A stretch of 64,000 nt of DNA from Verrucomicrobiota bacterium (GCA_016871805.1 VHCG01000008.1:40391-104390), one strand, 5' to 3'. Shown: positions 8,938-18,601, counted from the first letter of the stretch. Numbers and translations are program-made. The notes: a model not told the origin generated them from the sequence alone.

Positions 8938-9603
8938 CTACTGCTGGACGAAGTAGCTGAGGTGCTCGAGTTCGATAGCGAGGTTGACGTTCTTCACCAT
9001 GACGGTGTCGGGCACGGACAGGATGGATGGAGAGAAGTTGAGGATTCCGGAGATGCCGGCGTCGACGAGCTGGTTGGCCACGGCCTGGGCTGCTGCTGCG
9101 GGGACCGTGAGCACGGCCATCTTCACGCCGTGGTCCCGGATCACTCGGGTTAGCCGTTCCATCCCCTGCACGGGGGTCTTGAGCGGCCGATCCCGCTCCC
9201 GGTGGGGTTCCGTATCGAAGGCCGCGATGAGCTCGAACCCTTCCTGCTCGAATCCCCGGTAGCTGAGGAGTGCGGTACCGAGATGTCCTGCCCCGATCAG
9301 GACCACTGGCTGGAGGCGGTTGGTGCCGAGGAGGTCGCCGATCATCGTCGACAGCTGGTCGACATCATATCCGAGCCCACGGGTGCCGAACTGGCCGAAG
9401 TACGTGAGGTCCTTTCGGAGCTGGGTCGATTTCACGCCTGCCGCGCTGGCGAGGGCCTCGCTGCTCACCGTCTGGATCTGGTTCTGCTTCAGCCGCTGGA
9501 GGCAGCGCATGTAGATCGACATACGATAGATGGTCTTCGGTGGGATGACGGGACGGGTGCTCCTTGCGGCGGACTCGGTTCGATCGTTCTTCCTGGGGGC
9601 CAT
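8938..9603 (-). CDS. rex: Redox-sensing transcriptional repressor Rex
   Basis: This 221-residue protein has the Rex layout. An N-terminal winged helix (residues about 20-90) contains SSEALASAAGVKSTQLRKDL followed by FGQFGTRGLGY. A Rossmann domain begins at VVLIGAGHLGTAL, and a C-terminal helix ending ELEHLSYFVQQ is used for domain-swapped dimerisation. Rex senses the NADH/NAD+ ratio and represses fermentative and respiratory genes when NADH is low. It ends 114 bp upstream of the broken PEP-CTERM gene and starts 20 bp after the end of the large cytochrome gene on the same strand. Confidence 0.95.
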   Translation of the reverse strand: MAPRKNDRTESAARSTRPVIPPKTIYRMSIYMRCLQRLKQNQIQTVSSEALASAAGVKSTQLRKDLTYFGQFGTRGLGYDVDQLSTMIGDLLGTNRLQPVVLIGAGHLGTALLSYRGFEQEGFELIAAFDTEPHRERDRPLKTPVQGMERLTRVIRDHGVKMAVLTVPAAAAQAVANQLVDAGISGILNFSPSILSVPDTVMVKNVNLAIELEHLSYFVQQ

Positions 9604-9623
9604 CGGTGGGGAGGCTCTGGGTT

Positions 9624-12600
9624 CTAGTCCACAAACACGAACTCATTGGCGCTCAGCAGGACCTGCGCGTAGCGCTGCCATGGATCCAGCGGAGGGTGGG
9701 AGTTGAGAGGTCCACCAAAATCTCGGGCAGCCCGCCACGCCGTCTCGGCACCTCCGGGTGGGTCGAGTCGCTGGATCGTGGGCGCCCAGCGGAACGAGTC
9801 CGAGTTCTCGCTGCTCCTCGGTTCCACCATGAAATCGAGGGTCTCGCCAGCCTCCACGGTCACCCAGCCAAGCCCGGCGGGGGCCTTGCCGTGGGCGACG
9901 GCCCATTGGGCCAGTTGCCCGCGGCGGCTGGAGATGATCCGGCCCATGACACCATCACCCTCCTGTGCGGGATGCTCCAAATCGCCCTCGATCCGGACCA
10001 CACCCTTGAACGGGGACGTCCATCGACGGATCGCGGCGTCCCGGGTCCCGGGCCCTGGATGCCCACCCCTGGCGTCCAACATCGTCCAGAGTCCCGTCTT
10101 GGAAGGCAGCTTCGGATCCCACTGCCACGCCTTGCCAGTGAAATGGGGCAGCGGACGCCATCCTTCCAAGCGACCGGTCGACGGGTTGAACCCACCGGTC
10201 CCATAGGACCAGGCCGCTGCCGGAGGCGGTTCCGGCAGCGGGGCTTTCGGGCGGGACAGGAAGTCGAGGCCCAGCTGGATCTCCGGGCCCGAAGGATCCC
10301 GCTGGTAGGCGAGCCGGTACAGCCTGCGGATCCTGTCGGTCGGCCTGACCACCGTGACGACGTCGGGCCGCCCCGTGAAGTCGCGGGCCCGATCCGCCAG
10401 GAATGGACTGTTCATCAGAAACAGCGCCTGCTGGGGCGTCGTGGTCTGGAACCTCAGCGGCGATGTCGTGTCGGGGCTCGCGAAATCGAAGGCCCGGAGC
10501 AGTCCCGGCAGGTTCTGTCGGTCGATGAAACCATACAGCGTCCGTCGCAGCGTCGAGGTTTCCTCGAACATCGGGACGGGCTGGCCTCCGATGTCGCCAT
10601 CCAGCCTTCCGGACACCCACAGAAGGCTGTCCCGCAGTGCCTCGAAATCCAGGCGCTGTCGGTTCATGCGCCACAGCAGGGAGTTGTTCGGATCGACCGA
10701 TTCCCCGCGCTCGAACCGGGCGCGGTCCGAGGAGTCCTCGGGATCGCTGCGCTGCTGGTAGGTGTCCGAAGACAGGATGTAGCGGTGCAGGGCCTTCAGG
10801 GACCAACCGTGGTCCATGAACCAGACCGCCAGATGGTCGAGCAGATCAGGGTGGGTTGGTTTTTCGCCACGCACACCAAAGTCGCTTGGGGTTCGGACCA
10901 GAGGCGCACCGAAGTGCCACATCCAGACACGGTTCACGAGCACCCGGGCGGTGATTGGGTTGTCCCGGCTGGCGATGGCCTGGGCGAGCTCGAGCCGACC
11001 GCTGCCCCGGGTGAATGCGGTGCGTTGGGTTCCGCTGAGAACGCCGAGAAACTGGCGCGGCACCTTGGCCCCGGGGTTGCCCGGATTGCCGCGCTTGAAC
11101 ACGACGGGCTCGATGGGCTGGGAACGGTCCAGATAGGCCATGGCGCGGAGTGGGGCCCCGGCGTGTGTTGCCTCGAGTTCGTCGACCTTCCGCTTCAACG
11201 CCCGGATCTTCTGTCCTGTGGGGGTGTCGAAGAACCGGTCGATGTCCTTCATCGCCGCCATCACGGGCGAGTCGGCTGCACCCAAGACCCGTCGAAGTTG
11301 TTCCTGCCCGGGATCGGCGAGGGACTCCGGCGCCGGACGTCCCTGGACCTTCGCCAGCTCGAGGGTCTCCGACCAGGCTCGATCCGCGTCGACGAGCAGG
11401 TCGCCGTAGCGTTTGGCGACTTCGGCAAAGGAATTGGGTGGCGGGTTCCGCAGGGCCACGACGACCCGGGCGTTCCAAGTGGTGTTGGCGGCGCTGGTGT
11501 TGGTGCTGCCGGACGCCGCGGGGGATTCGAGGAGGGACTGGGCACGGGTCGGGAAGTCGTTGGTCCCCAGCCGGGCGAGCGCAAACCAAGGGCCGAAGAC
11601 GGAATCCCCGTTGCCCTGCCACTGTTCCAGGCGACCCTTCCAGGAGCCGACCAGGCCTGGGTCCAGGCTGCGGACCCGCGCCAGTCCCTCGAGGTTGGTC
11701 CAGTCGAGGGCCATCGAGTCCTGGGCTGCCACAAGGTAGTCCCCAACCCGTTCCCTCAACTTCTTAGCGATGTCCTGGGTCCTCTCCGCCCGGAATGCGT
11801 CCAGTTCCTTCTGCTGCTCGGCCTTCTCCTTCGCATAGGCTTCGGCCTGCGTGAGGTTGGGATTCGGCCCTAGCAGGGGTTTCTCGTCAGGCTCCTGGCT
11901 TGAGTTGAAGACGCCGTAGAGCGAGTAGTAGTCGGCGGACGGGATGGGATCGTGCTTGTGGTCGTGACACCGCGCACAGGCCACGGTGAGCCCGAGCGTC
12001 CCACGGGTGACGACATCGATCTGGTCGTCGATGATGTCGTGCGGGTTGTCGAGGAACCGACGTCCGAGCGTCAGGAATCCCTGCGCCGCCATCGGCCAAG
12101 GGTCCTCGGGCGTGGCGACCTGGTCCCCGGCGATCTGCTGGATCAGGAACGCATCGTAGGGCAGGTCCCGGTTGAGTGCCTGAACGACCCAGTCCCGGTA
12201 GGTGAAGCTGTGGCTGAAGCGCCGTTCCTGTTCGAAGACGTATCCCTTCGAGTCGGCGTAGCGGGCGACGTCGAGCCAGTGACGTCCCCAGCGTTCGCCG
12301 TACCGGGGCGATGCGAGGAGCCGATCGACGGCGGACTCGTAGGCCGTCGGCGAGGGGTCCTCGAGAAACGCCTGCATCTCCTCGGGGCTCGGGGGAAGTC
12401 CGGTGAGATCGAAGGCGACGCGGCGGAGCAGGGTGTGCCGATCCGCCCTCGGTGAGGGACTCAGCCCCTTCGGCACCAGCTGGGCGACGATGAAGCGGTC
12501 GATCGGGTGGGAGAGATGTTCGAATCCGGCAACGGGGGGTGGAGGAAGGGATCGGGGTGTCTGGAAGGCCCAGTGTCCGTCGACGGGTCCCGGTGTCGTC

Positions 12601-13028
12601 TCCACGCTTCGGGGATCCGGGGCGCCTGCTCGGATCCAGTCGGCGACGGCGGCGATCTGCTCCGGTCGGAGGGGTCCACCGGCTTTCCTCGGGGGCATGG
12701 CTCCGATGTCCGGCGCTGTGCCGTGGAGAACCTTCAGCAACAGGCTCTCATCGGGTTTGCCCGGGACCAGCAGCGGTCCGGAGGCACCGCCCTTGAGGAC
12801 GCCATCCCGGGTGTCGAGGCGGAGGGCCCCCTTGACCTCCTTCGCCTGGGCGCTGTGGCAGGGGTAGCAGTGCTCGATCAGCACGGGGCGGATCGAGGTC
12901 TCGAACGCCTCGAACCGCTCGGCATCGGTCGCGGCGACGGGCCCCCCTCCAACGACAATAACCCCGCCACCGAGGGCCAAGGCGAGCAGGCGGCCACGGA
13001 GTCCGGGACTGGGCTTGGAGAATTTCAT
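9624..13028 (-). CDS. PSCyt1/DUF1549/DUF1553 secreted c-type cytochrome protein
   Basis: The start is at the ATG at 13028, giving 1134 residues with a signal peptide (about 1-33). The frame is open further upstream but without homology. A heme c motif CYPCH at 54-58 lies in the Planctomycete cytochrome domain, with GAMPPRKAGGPL behind it. DUF1549 follows (PIDRFIVAQL, RYGERWGRHWLDVARYADSKGY and a second CARCHDHKHDP heme-like motif). A long linker leads to DUF1553 (RVLVNRVWMWHFG, TPSDFGVRG, PTHPDLLD). The domain set is typical of large PVC-bacterial secreted proteins linked to polysaccharide or sulfated glycan breakdown. The biochemical role is not established. Confidence 0.92.
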   Translation of the reverse strand: MKFSKPSPGLRGRLLALALGGGVIVVGGGPVAATDAERFEAFETSIRPVLIEHCYPCHSAQAKEVKGALRLDTRDGVLKGGASGPLLVPGKPDESLLLKVLHGTAPDIGAMPPRKAGGPLRPEQIAAVADWIRAGAPDPRSVETTPGPVDGHWAFQTPRSLPPPPVAGFEHLSHPIDRFIVAQLVPKGLSPSPRADRHTLLRRVAFDLTGLPPSPEEMQAFLEDPSPTAYESAVDRLLASPRYGERWGRHWLDVARYADSKGYVFEQERRFSHSFTYRDWVVQALNRDLPYDAFLIQQIAGDQVATPEDPWPMAAQGFLTLGRRFLDNPHDIIDDQIDVVTRGTLGLTVACARCHDHKHDPIPSADYYSLYGVFNSSQEPDEKPLLGPNPNLTQAEAYAKEKAEQQKELDAFRAERTQDIAKKLRERVGDYLVAAQDSMALDWTNLEGLARVRSLDPGLVGSWKGRLEQWQGNGDSVFGPWFALARLGTNDFPTRAQSLLESPAASGSTNTSAANTTWNARVVVALRNPPPNSFAEVAKRYGDLLVDADRAWSETLELAKVQGRPAPESLADPGQEQLRRVLGAADSPVMAAMKDIDRFFDTPTGQKIRALKRKVDELEATHAGAPLRAMAYLDRSQPIEPVVFKRGNPGNPGAKVPRQFLGVLSGTQRTAFTRGSGRLELAQAIASRDNPITARVLVNRVWMWHFGAPLVRTPSDFGVRGEKPTHPDLLDHLAVWFMDHGWSLKALHRYILSSDTYQQRSDPEDSSDRARFERGESVDPNNSLLWRMNRQRLDFEALRDSLLWVSGRLDGDIGGQPVPMFEETSTLRRTLYGFIDRQNLPGLLRAFDFASPDTTSPLRFQTTTPQQALFLMNSPFLADRARDFTGRPDVVTVVRPTDRIRRLYRLAYQRDPSGPEIQLGLDFLSRPKAPLPEPPPAAAWSYGTGGFNPSTGRLEGWRPLPHFTGKAWQWDPKLPSKTGLWTMLDARGGHPGPGTRDAAIRRWTSPFKGVVRIEGDLEHPAQEGDGVMGRIISSRRGQLAQWAVAHGKAPAGLGWVTVEAGETLDFMVEPRSSENSDSFRWAPTIQRLDPPGGAETAWRAARDFGGPLNSHPPLDPWQRYAQVLLSANEFVFVD

Positions 13029-13199
13029 GTCGGGTGCACCGTTCGGGACAACGGGACCATTATGTTCAACGGGGATGCGGTTGACCATATTCGAGGCGTT
13101 GCGGGATGTGTGGAGATCCGAGGGGCCGGCCCGACGTGGATCCCTCCGGTCCGTGGCTTGCCTCCGGGGACCTGTTTCCGCGAGGATCCCCGGTGACGC

Positions 13200-14744
13200 A
13201 TGGGTCACTGGTTCCGAATCGCGCTGTGGGTGGTGCTCGCCGGATGGGGGGCACACGCCGCCACCCCGCCGGAGGTCGTCTCGGAGGCGCCGCTCCAGGC
13301 TGGTCCCCTCTTCACGGAGTTTCCGACGGTCTGGGAGTCCGGCCGGAAGACCGAGATCCTTGGGCCTTTGGCAATGTGGGAGCGGACCGAGGATGAGCGG
13401 AACTGGGGTCTTTACCCGCTCATGAGCTACCAGTCGGCCCCGATCCTGGAGGTCGAGGAGCTGGACGTGTTGTATCCGCTCTTCACCTGGCGAAAGCAGG
13501 GGACCGAGTCGAGGTTGCAGTTCCTGCAGTTCCTGAACTTCGCCGGTGCCTCCTACCAGTCCGAGGATCCCGTGGTCCGGCGCACTGTTTTCCCGTTCTA
13601 TTTCGAGCAGGAGTCCCGCAGCGGGACCAACGACTACATCGCGGTCCTGCCCTTCTACGGACACGCCCGAAACCGGATGTTTCGCGACGAGTTCAACTTC
13701 TACATGTTCCCGCTCTACCTCGAGAGCCGGAAGGGGGAGCTGGTCACGCGCAACTATGTGATGCCGTTCGTCCATACCCGACATGGTCCGGGCTGGGACG
13801 GCTGGCAGGTCTGGCCCTTGTTCGGCTGGGAGAGGAAGGAGATCGGATGGACGACCAACCACCTGGGTGACCGGGTGGTTTCCCCGGGTGGCGGGAAGGT
13901 ATTTGCTCTCTGGCCCTTCTTCTTCGATGAGAAGCTCCGACTCGGCACTCCACAGGCCACGACCAACTTCGCCATCCTGCCGTTCTACTCGCGGCAACGC
14001 GGAACGAACCTCCACCAGACCTCGGTGCTCTGGCCCTTCTTCAGCCGGACGGAGGACCGCTCCAAGGGCTTCGTGGAATGGGGTGCGCCCTGGCCGTTCA
14101 TCGGATGGGCGGACAGCACCAACAAGATCGCGCGGCGCTTCTTCCCGTTCTACGGGGTGGCGAAGGCGCCCGGGGTCGAATCGCGCCTGGTCATGTGGCC
14201 CTTCTATACGCATCGGAAGGCCGAGAACGGCGCGATGCGACGCGACCGCTGGCGCACGGCGTTCTTCCTCTATGACGACGTCCGGCTGCTGAGCAAGGAG
14301 GACGGTCGCTATCGCCGGGAACAGGCTTTGTGGCCCTTCTTTGTCTGGAAAAGGGATCTGGATGGACGGGAACGGCTCCAGGTGTTGGAGCTGTTCGAGA
14401 CCTTCTTCCGGAACCGGGAGTCGGTTCAGCGAAACTATTCGCCCCTCTGGGCCCTGTACCGCTCCGAGAATAACCCCAACACGGGCCGATCGAGCCAGTC
14501 CCTGCTCTGGAATCTCCACCGGCGTGACGTGTCACCGTCGCAGGTCCGGACCTCCACCCTCTTCGGTCTGATCCAGACCCTCCGCGGAGAGGACGATCGC
14601 CTTCATTGGAGGTGGCTCTGGATTCCGAGCGCCCAGTTCCGCGAGACGTCGTCCCAGGCAGCGGCTTCCGTCGGCCCCAGGGGCGACTCCCGCCCCTTCC
14701 AAGGGTTCCAGGGCGTCGACTCGGCGCGGGGGGCGACGCCTTGA
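13200..14744 (+). CDS. Secreted W-P-F repeat protein of unknown function
   Basis: This 514-residue protein has a signal peptide (about 1-21, ending AHA). The mature part repeats a short aromatic core about fifteen times, every 20-35 residues: LYPLF, VFPFYF, VLPFYG, MFPLYL, VWPLFGW, LWPFFF, ILPFYS, LWPFFS, PWPFIGW, FFPFYG, MWPFYT and LWPFFV. Between cores lie charged or Asn/Gly-rich turns. Such a rhythm suggests a beta-rich repeat fold, for example a propeller or an outer-membrane barrel. That is inference; I do not recognise a characterised family. It is divergent from the cytochrome gene and lies 257 bp upstream of the MlaE permease on the same strand. I see no gene in that 257-bp gap. Confidence 0.85.
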   Translation: MGHWFRIALWVVLAGWGAHAATPPEVVSEAPLQAGPLFTEFPTVWESGRKTEILGPLAMWERTEDERNWGLYPLMSYQSAPILEVEELDVLYPLFTWRKQGTESRLQFLQFLNFAGASYQSEDPVVRRTVFPFYFEQESRSGTNDYIAVLPFYGHARNRMFRDEFNFYMFPLYLESRKGELVTRNYVMPFVHTRHGPGWDGWQVWPLFGWERKEIGWTTNHLGDRVVSPGGGKVFALWPFFFDEKLRLGTPQATTNFAILPFYSRQRGTNLHQTSVLWPFFSRTEDRSKGFVEWGAPWPFIGWADSTNKIARRFFPFYGVAKAPGVESRLVMWPFYTHRKAENGAMRRDRWRTAFFLYDDVRLLSKEDGRYRREQALWPFFVWKRDLDGRERLQVLELFETFFRNRESVQRNYSPLWALYRSENNPNTGRSSQSLLWNLHRRDVSPSQVRTSTLFGLIQTLRGEDDRLHWRWLWIPSAQFRETSSQAAASVGPRGDSRPFQGFQGVDSARGATP

Positions 14745-15001
14745 ATCGGCGCACTCTGGCCGCATTGGCCCTGATGGGTCTGGTTCCAATGCCTGCCCTG
14801 CCTGCCTTCGTTGATGAGATGGGGGTGGGTCTGTTGGCCCTGACGTTGCCGACCGGAGAGGCGGTGGTACACGTCCTGAAGCCTCATAATGTCATGACCG
14901 CCTCCGCCGAAACGGGGCACGGCTCGCGTCCCGACCAAACCCCGCTTCCTCTCCGAAACAAATCCTGCTCTCCTCACAGCCCGATCTGGGAGTTCTGACG
15001 C

Positions 15002-15760
15002 ATGTTCCGAAACATTGGAGAAATGGTGTTGCTGTTCGTCGCCACAGTGAAGGCCCTCCCGTGGGCGTGCCGCGAGCGTCGGAAGATCGCCGAACAGCTC
15101 TTCGACATCGGGAACGCCAGCCTCTTCATGGCCTGTGTCCTGTCCCTCTTCATCGGAGGTGTCCTGTCGCTCCAGAGTGGTCCGGTCCTGGTGGAAAACG
15201 GGATCGGCTCCGCGCTCGGTAACCTCGTCGCCATCGCCATGTGCAAGGAACTGGCCCCGGTCATGATGTCGATCCTCGTGGCCGGGCGCGTCGGCTCGGC
15301 CATGGCGGCGGAACTGGGCTCGATGAGCGTCTACCAGGAGATCGATGCCCTCCGGACCCTCGCCATCAATCCGATCCGCTTCCTGGTCCTGCCACGCGTC
15401 ATCGCCATCAGCATCGCGGTGCCGTGCCTTGTTGTGTTCTCGAACCTGGTCGGCTGGCTGGGAGGGGCGTTCGTCGCCGCCCACAATGACCGTATTGCCG
15501 TGCCGGCCGAGACCTTCTTCACCAGCCTCCGTGAGGGCGTCGATCCCGGGGACGTCGTGAACGGACTGATCAAGTCCTTCTTCTTCGCGCTGTGTGCCGG
15601 GGTGATCTGCTGCCACCAGGGACTCACCACACAGGGCGGTCCCCGCGGGATCGGTAGAAGTGTGACCAAGGCCGTGGTCAACTCGCTCGCCCTGATTTTG
15701 ATTCTCGACTACATCCTGACCCGGGTCCTCCTGCCGTTTGACAACGGGTTCTTCGCGTGA
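15002..15760 (+). CDS. mlaE: MlaE-type lipid ABC transporter permease
   Basis: This 252-residue membrane protein has about five to six hydrophobic segments. It carries the MlaE family pattern: the GxVxSLQSGPVL region, ELAPVMMSILVAGRVGSAMAAELGSM with the conserved E-x-M-x-E-L region, and EIDALRTLAINPIRFLVLPR. It is the inner-membrane permease of the MCE transport system, which moves phospholipids between the inner and outer membrane. Its stop overlaps the GTG start of the ATPase gene, so the two are translationally coupled. Confidence 0.94.
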   Translation: MFRNIGEMVLLFVATVKALPWACRERRKIAEQLFDIGNASLFMACVLSLFIGGVLSLQSGPVLVENGIGSALGNLVAIAMCKELAPVMMSILVAGRVGSAMAAELGSMSVYQEIDALRTLAINPIRFLVLPRVIAISIAVPCLVVFSNLVGWLGGAFVAAHNDRIAVPAETFFTSLREGVDPGDVVNGLIKSFFFALCAGVICCHQGLTTQGGPRGIGRSVTKAVVNSLALILILDYILTRVLLPFDNGFFA

Positions 15761-16515
15761 CCATGTCCGACTCCCGCTCCACAGGCATCCCGCTCAAGGT
15801 CCGGAACCTCCGGAAGTCCTACGACGGACGTGTCGTGCTGCAGTCGATGGACCTCGACATTGCCGCGGGGGAGATCTTCGTGTTGATGGGGCCGAGTGGC
15901 TCCGGAAAGTCAGTGTTCCTGCGCCACCTCATCGGGCTGGAAGCCCCGGATTCCGGGGAGATCCTGGTCGGTGGCGAACGGGTCGGTCCGGATATCGACC
16001 AGACGCGCCATCGACTCGCCATGGTGTTCCAGGGCGGAGGCCTGCTGAATTCCCTGACAGTCGAGGAGAACGTGGGATTGTATCTCCGCGAACATCGCCT
16101 CAAGGCCTCCGAAGAGATCAACCGGATCGTCCTCGAGAAGCTGGCGCTGGTCCGCTTGGGCTCCGACGACGCCGGCAAATACCCGTCCGAACTCTCTGGC
16201 GGCATGCGCAAGCGGGTGGCGATCGCTCGGGCGCTGGTCATCGAGCCCCAGCTGATCCTCTACGATGAGCCGACCAGCGAGCTGGATCCCTTGGTGTCGC
16301 TCACCATCGGTCGCGAGATCGTGAACCTCAACCGCCGTATCGGCGCCACCAGCGTGGTGGTCACGCACCACGTCGATCTCGCTATGGGCATCGCCGATCG
16401 CATCGCCTTCCTGTCCGAAGGGGCCATCGTGGCCCTCGGAACGCCGGAGCAGATCCGCTCCAGCCCAGTACCGCTCGTCCACCAGTTCCTGAACGCGGAG
16501 TTCAAGGAGGCCTAA
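15757..16515 (+). CDS. mlaF: MlaF-type lipid ABC transporter ATPase
   Basis: This 252-residue ABC ATPase has Walker A GPSGSGKS near residue 47, the Q-loop VFQGGGLLNS, the signature LSGGMRKRV, Walker B LILYDEPTSELDP and the switch His in VVVTHHVDLA. The SGGMRKRVAIARAL and DEPTSELDP wording is characteristic of MlaF/Ttg2A ATPases. The start is the GTG overlapping the mlaE stop; an ATG two codons later is an equal alternative. It powers MlaE together with the MCE protein encoded downstream. Confidence 0.95.
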   Translation: MTMSDSRSTGIPLKVRNLRKSYDGRVVLQSMDLDIAAGEIFVLMGPSGSGKSVFLRHLIGLEAPDSGEILVGGERVGPDIDQTRHRLAMVFQGGGLLNSLTVEENVGLYLREHRLKASEEINRIVLEKLALVRLGSDDAGKYPSELSGGMRKRVAIARALVIEPQLILYDEPTSELDPLVSLTIGREIVNLNRRIGATSVVVTHHVDLAMGIADRIAFLSEGAIVALGTPEQIRSSPVPLVHQFLNAEFKEA

Positions 16516-16552
16516 AACCATTTCACATCGCATCCATCCCCCATCCCAATCC

Positions 16553-17545
16553 ATGAAATCCTCGCTCGAGACCCGTCTGGGCACGTTCTTCGCCGTGGTC
16601 ACCATCGCCGGCTTCATCCTGTTCGAGATGCTGGGCGGGGCGAACGTCTTCAACCGGGGCACCGTCTACCGGGCCCGATTCAGTTCCGCCCGTGACCTGA
16701 AGGTGGGCGACCCGGTCAAGCTCTCCGGCGTCCCGGTGGGACGGGTGAAGTCGGTCGCCGTGGTGGGCAACCGCGTCGAGGTGGGGCTTCAGGCCGATCC
16801 CAAGGCGCCGGTGCGGACCGACAGTGTCGCGGCCATCCAGTTCACGGGCCTGATGGGACAGAACTTCGTCGCCCTGACCTTCGGGGGTGAGAACTCCCCC
16901 CTCGCCGTCGCCGACACCCTGCTGCAGTCCCGGGAGCAGGCCGATCTGTCGGATCTCATGACCCGGTTGGACAACGTGGCCAGCGGCGTCGAGGGCCTCA
17001 CCAAGAGCTTCAGCGGCGAGGAGGTCAGCAAGCTGTTCGGGCCGCTGACCGACTTCATGAAGCAGAACCAGTCCAACATCACGACCATCGTCGCCAACAT
17101 GCGGGACGTCACCTCCGAGATGGCCCAGGGTCGGGGATCGATTGGACGGCTTCTGAAGGATCCAGCGCTCTTCACGGCTGCGGTCGGCACCATGAACCAT
17201 CTCAACGAGGCGGTCTCCGACGTGAAGCCGCTGACCCAGGAGGCACGGGGGATGATGACCGATCTCCGCAGCGTGGTTGGGAAAATCGAGAAGGGCGAAG
17301 GAACGATCGGGAAGTTCCTCTCCGATCCCTCCCTCTTCAACCAGGCCAATGGGGCCGTGGGCAACCTCCGGGAGATCCTCGAGAAGATCAACCGGGGCAC
17401 TGGATCGATCGGCGAACTGGTCAACGACAACGCCTTCCTCAAGAACGTGAAGCTGACCCTCCAGAAGGTCGACAAGGCCACCGAGACCCTCGAGGACACC
17501 GGTCCGATCAGTGTAATTGGCACCGCCGTGGGCGTCCTGTTCTAG
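16553..17545 (+). CDS. mlaD: MlaD-type MCE-domain protein
   Basis: This 330-residue protein has one N-terminal transmembrane helix (about 10-28). An MCE domain (about 38-115) contains YRARFSSARDLKVGDPVKL, GVPVGRVKSV and FTGLMGQNFVAL. A long helical periplasmic tail follows. The tail contains three GSIG/GTIG-type repeats of a pattern G-x-G-[ST]-I-G-x-[LF]-[LV]-x-[DN], seen as GRGSIGRLLKDPALF, GEGTIGKFLSDPSLF and GTGSIGELVNDNAFL. MCE proteins form hexameric rings or tubes that carry lipids across the periplasm. It is the third gene of the mla operon; no MlaC or MlaB is present here. Confidence 0.94.
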   Translation: MKSSLETRLGTFFAVVTIAGFILFEMLGGANVFNRGTVYRARFSSARDLKVGDPVKLSGVPVGRVKSVAVVGNRVEVGLQADPKAPVRTDSVAAIQFTGLMGQNFVALTFGGENSPLAVADTLLQSREQADLSDLMTRLDNVASGVEGLTKSFSGEEVSKLFGPLTDFMKQNQSNITTIVANMRDVTSEMAQGRGSIGRLLKDPALFTAAVGTMNHLNEAVSDVKPLTQEARGMMTDLRSVVGKIEKGEGTIGKFLSDPSLFNQANGAVGNLREILEKINRGTGSIGELVNDNAFLKNVKLTLQKVDKATETLEDTGPISVIGTAVGVLF

Positions 17546-17938
17546 CGCGGAGATTGTTGGAGCACACCGCCACTTGGGGCGTCAAATCCTGACCTGTCCC
17601 TCTGTCGGGTCGGGCCTCGACACCACCGTGACCTTGGCCATGAAAATCCGAGAGGCGTAGCCGTCACTCCCGACCTTGTTTCGTCCGGGCTGCAAGTTGA
17701 AGGGGGCAACAACGACGGACACAGGGTGACGGTCGTTTCGATCGACATGGAGTTGAAGCCACCGGCCTCCGTTGTGGAAGGCCGTCAGATCTGACGCATC
17801 AACGGAACGTTGAGTTGCAATTCGCTGTGACGGGACCCATCAGCGGGATCCACATCGTGGCGGGGAGCCATTCCGGGATGGGATGCGATCGCGGGAAGGG
17901 AATTTCCGGTTCTAGGGCTTGCCATGGTTTAACATCGG
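17546..17938. other. Non-coding stretch without recognisable feature
   Basis: This 393-bp gap lies between the MCE gene and the FHA-protein gene. Small open frames on both strands show no protein-like composition, and I see no tRNA, strong terminator or repeat. It may hold the promoter of the FHA gene. Confidence 0.5.
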
Positions 17939-18589
17939 GTGGCATTTTCAGCAGGGGTGGGCAGGTTCACTCTACGAGCTTTGGTGTCCTCAGCGGAGCA
18001 TCAGCTGGTTGTGGGGCCCAATCCCGTCGGTCGGGACCCAGTCAACCGGATCCTGATCGAGCACCCGAGTGTGTCCGGATTCCATGCCGAGGTCTCGGTG
18101 CTCGATGGGGGAAACCGGGTCTGGGTGAGGGATCTCGGGTCGACGAATGGGACCCTGATCTCCGGGCGGGCCATCACCGAAGGTGAGCTGCGGCCGGGGG
18201 AGGCTCTGAGGATCGGCGATGTGGAGATGACGCTGGTGGTCGAAACGATGGAGGTGCGGATTCCGTCGATGACACCGGCTGCGGCCTCCGCAGCGTTCGG
18301 AGTCGATCACGTTCTGGCGGATGGGACGCCCGCCTGTTGTCGGAATCCGGAACTCCCCGCGACTCATCAGCCCATTGACGGATGTCAGGCGGTCCTCCAG
18401 TGCCCGGCGAGATTCCACGTCTCGAGCCTGCGTGCGACCCGGCTGACGGGAAAACACTCGAGGGCGCTGCTCTTCTGCCCCCAGTGCAACGCCAAGTGCG
18501 AACCCATCCCGGGCCTGGCCGTGAAACCGAAGAAAAAGGGACTCTTCAGCCGGATTGCCGATACGGTCCGACTGGGATTCCGACGCTGA
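17939..18589 (+). CDS. FHA-domain protein with C-terminal zinc-ribbon-like cysteines
   Basis: This 216-residue protein has a GTG start. Residues about 10-95 form a forkhead-associated domain: the VGRDPVNRILIEHPSVSGFHAEV stretch carries the G-R, S and H positions that contact phosphothreonine, and DLGSTNGT carries the conserved Asn-Gly. The second half has seven to eight cysteines in CCRNPE, GCQAVLQCP and FCPQCNAKC, suggesting one or two zinc-binding knuckles, and ends in a basic tail. FHA domains read Ser/Thr kinase signals; no kinase gene is adjacent. The start is uncertain because no strong ribosome-binding site is visible. Confidence 0.82.
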   Translation: MAFSAGVGRFTLRALVSSAEHQLVVGPNPVGRDPVNRILIEHPSVSGFHAEVSVLDGGNRVWVRDLGSTNGTLISGRAITEGELRPGEALRIGDVEMTLVVETMEVRIPSMTPAAASAAFGVDHVLADGTPACCRNPELPATHQPIDGCQAVLQCPARFHVSSLRATRLTGKHSRALLFCPQCNAKCEPIPGLAVKPKKKGLFSRIADTVRLGFRR

Positions 18590-18601
18590 GGTCGATGACG
18601 G

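Noticed and set aside
9564..11873. Open frame of 769 codons on the plus strand opposite the large cytochrome gene
   Set aside because: It is antisense to DUF1553 coding sequence with clear motifs; its composition is shadow-like.
14606..14998. Possible small gene between the W-P-F protein and mlaE
   Set aside because: No good start outside the upstream gene, no family likeness, and composition typical of a spacer.
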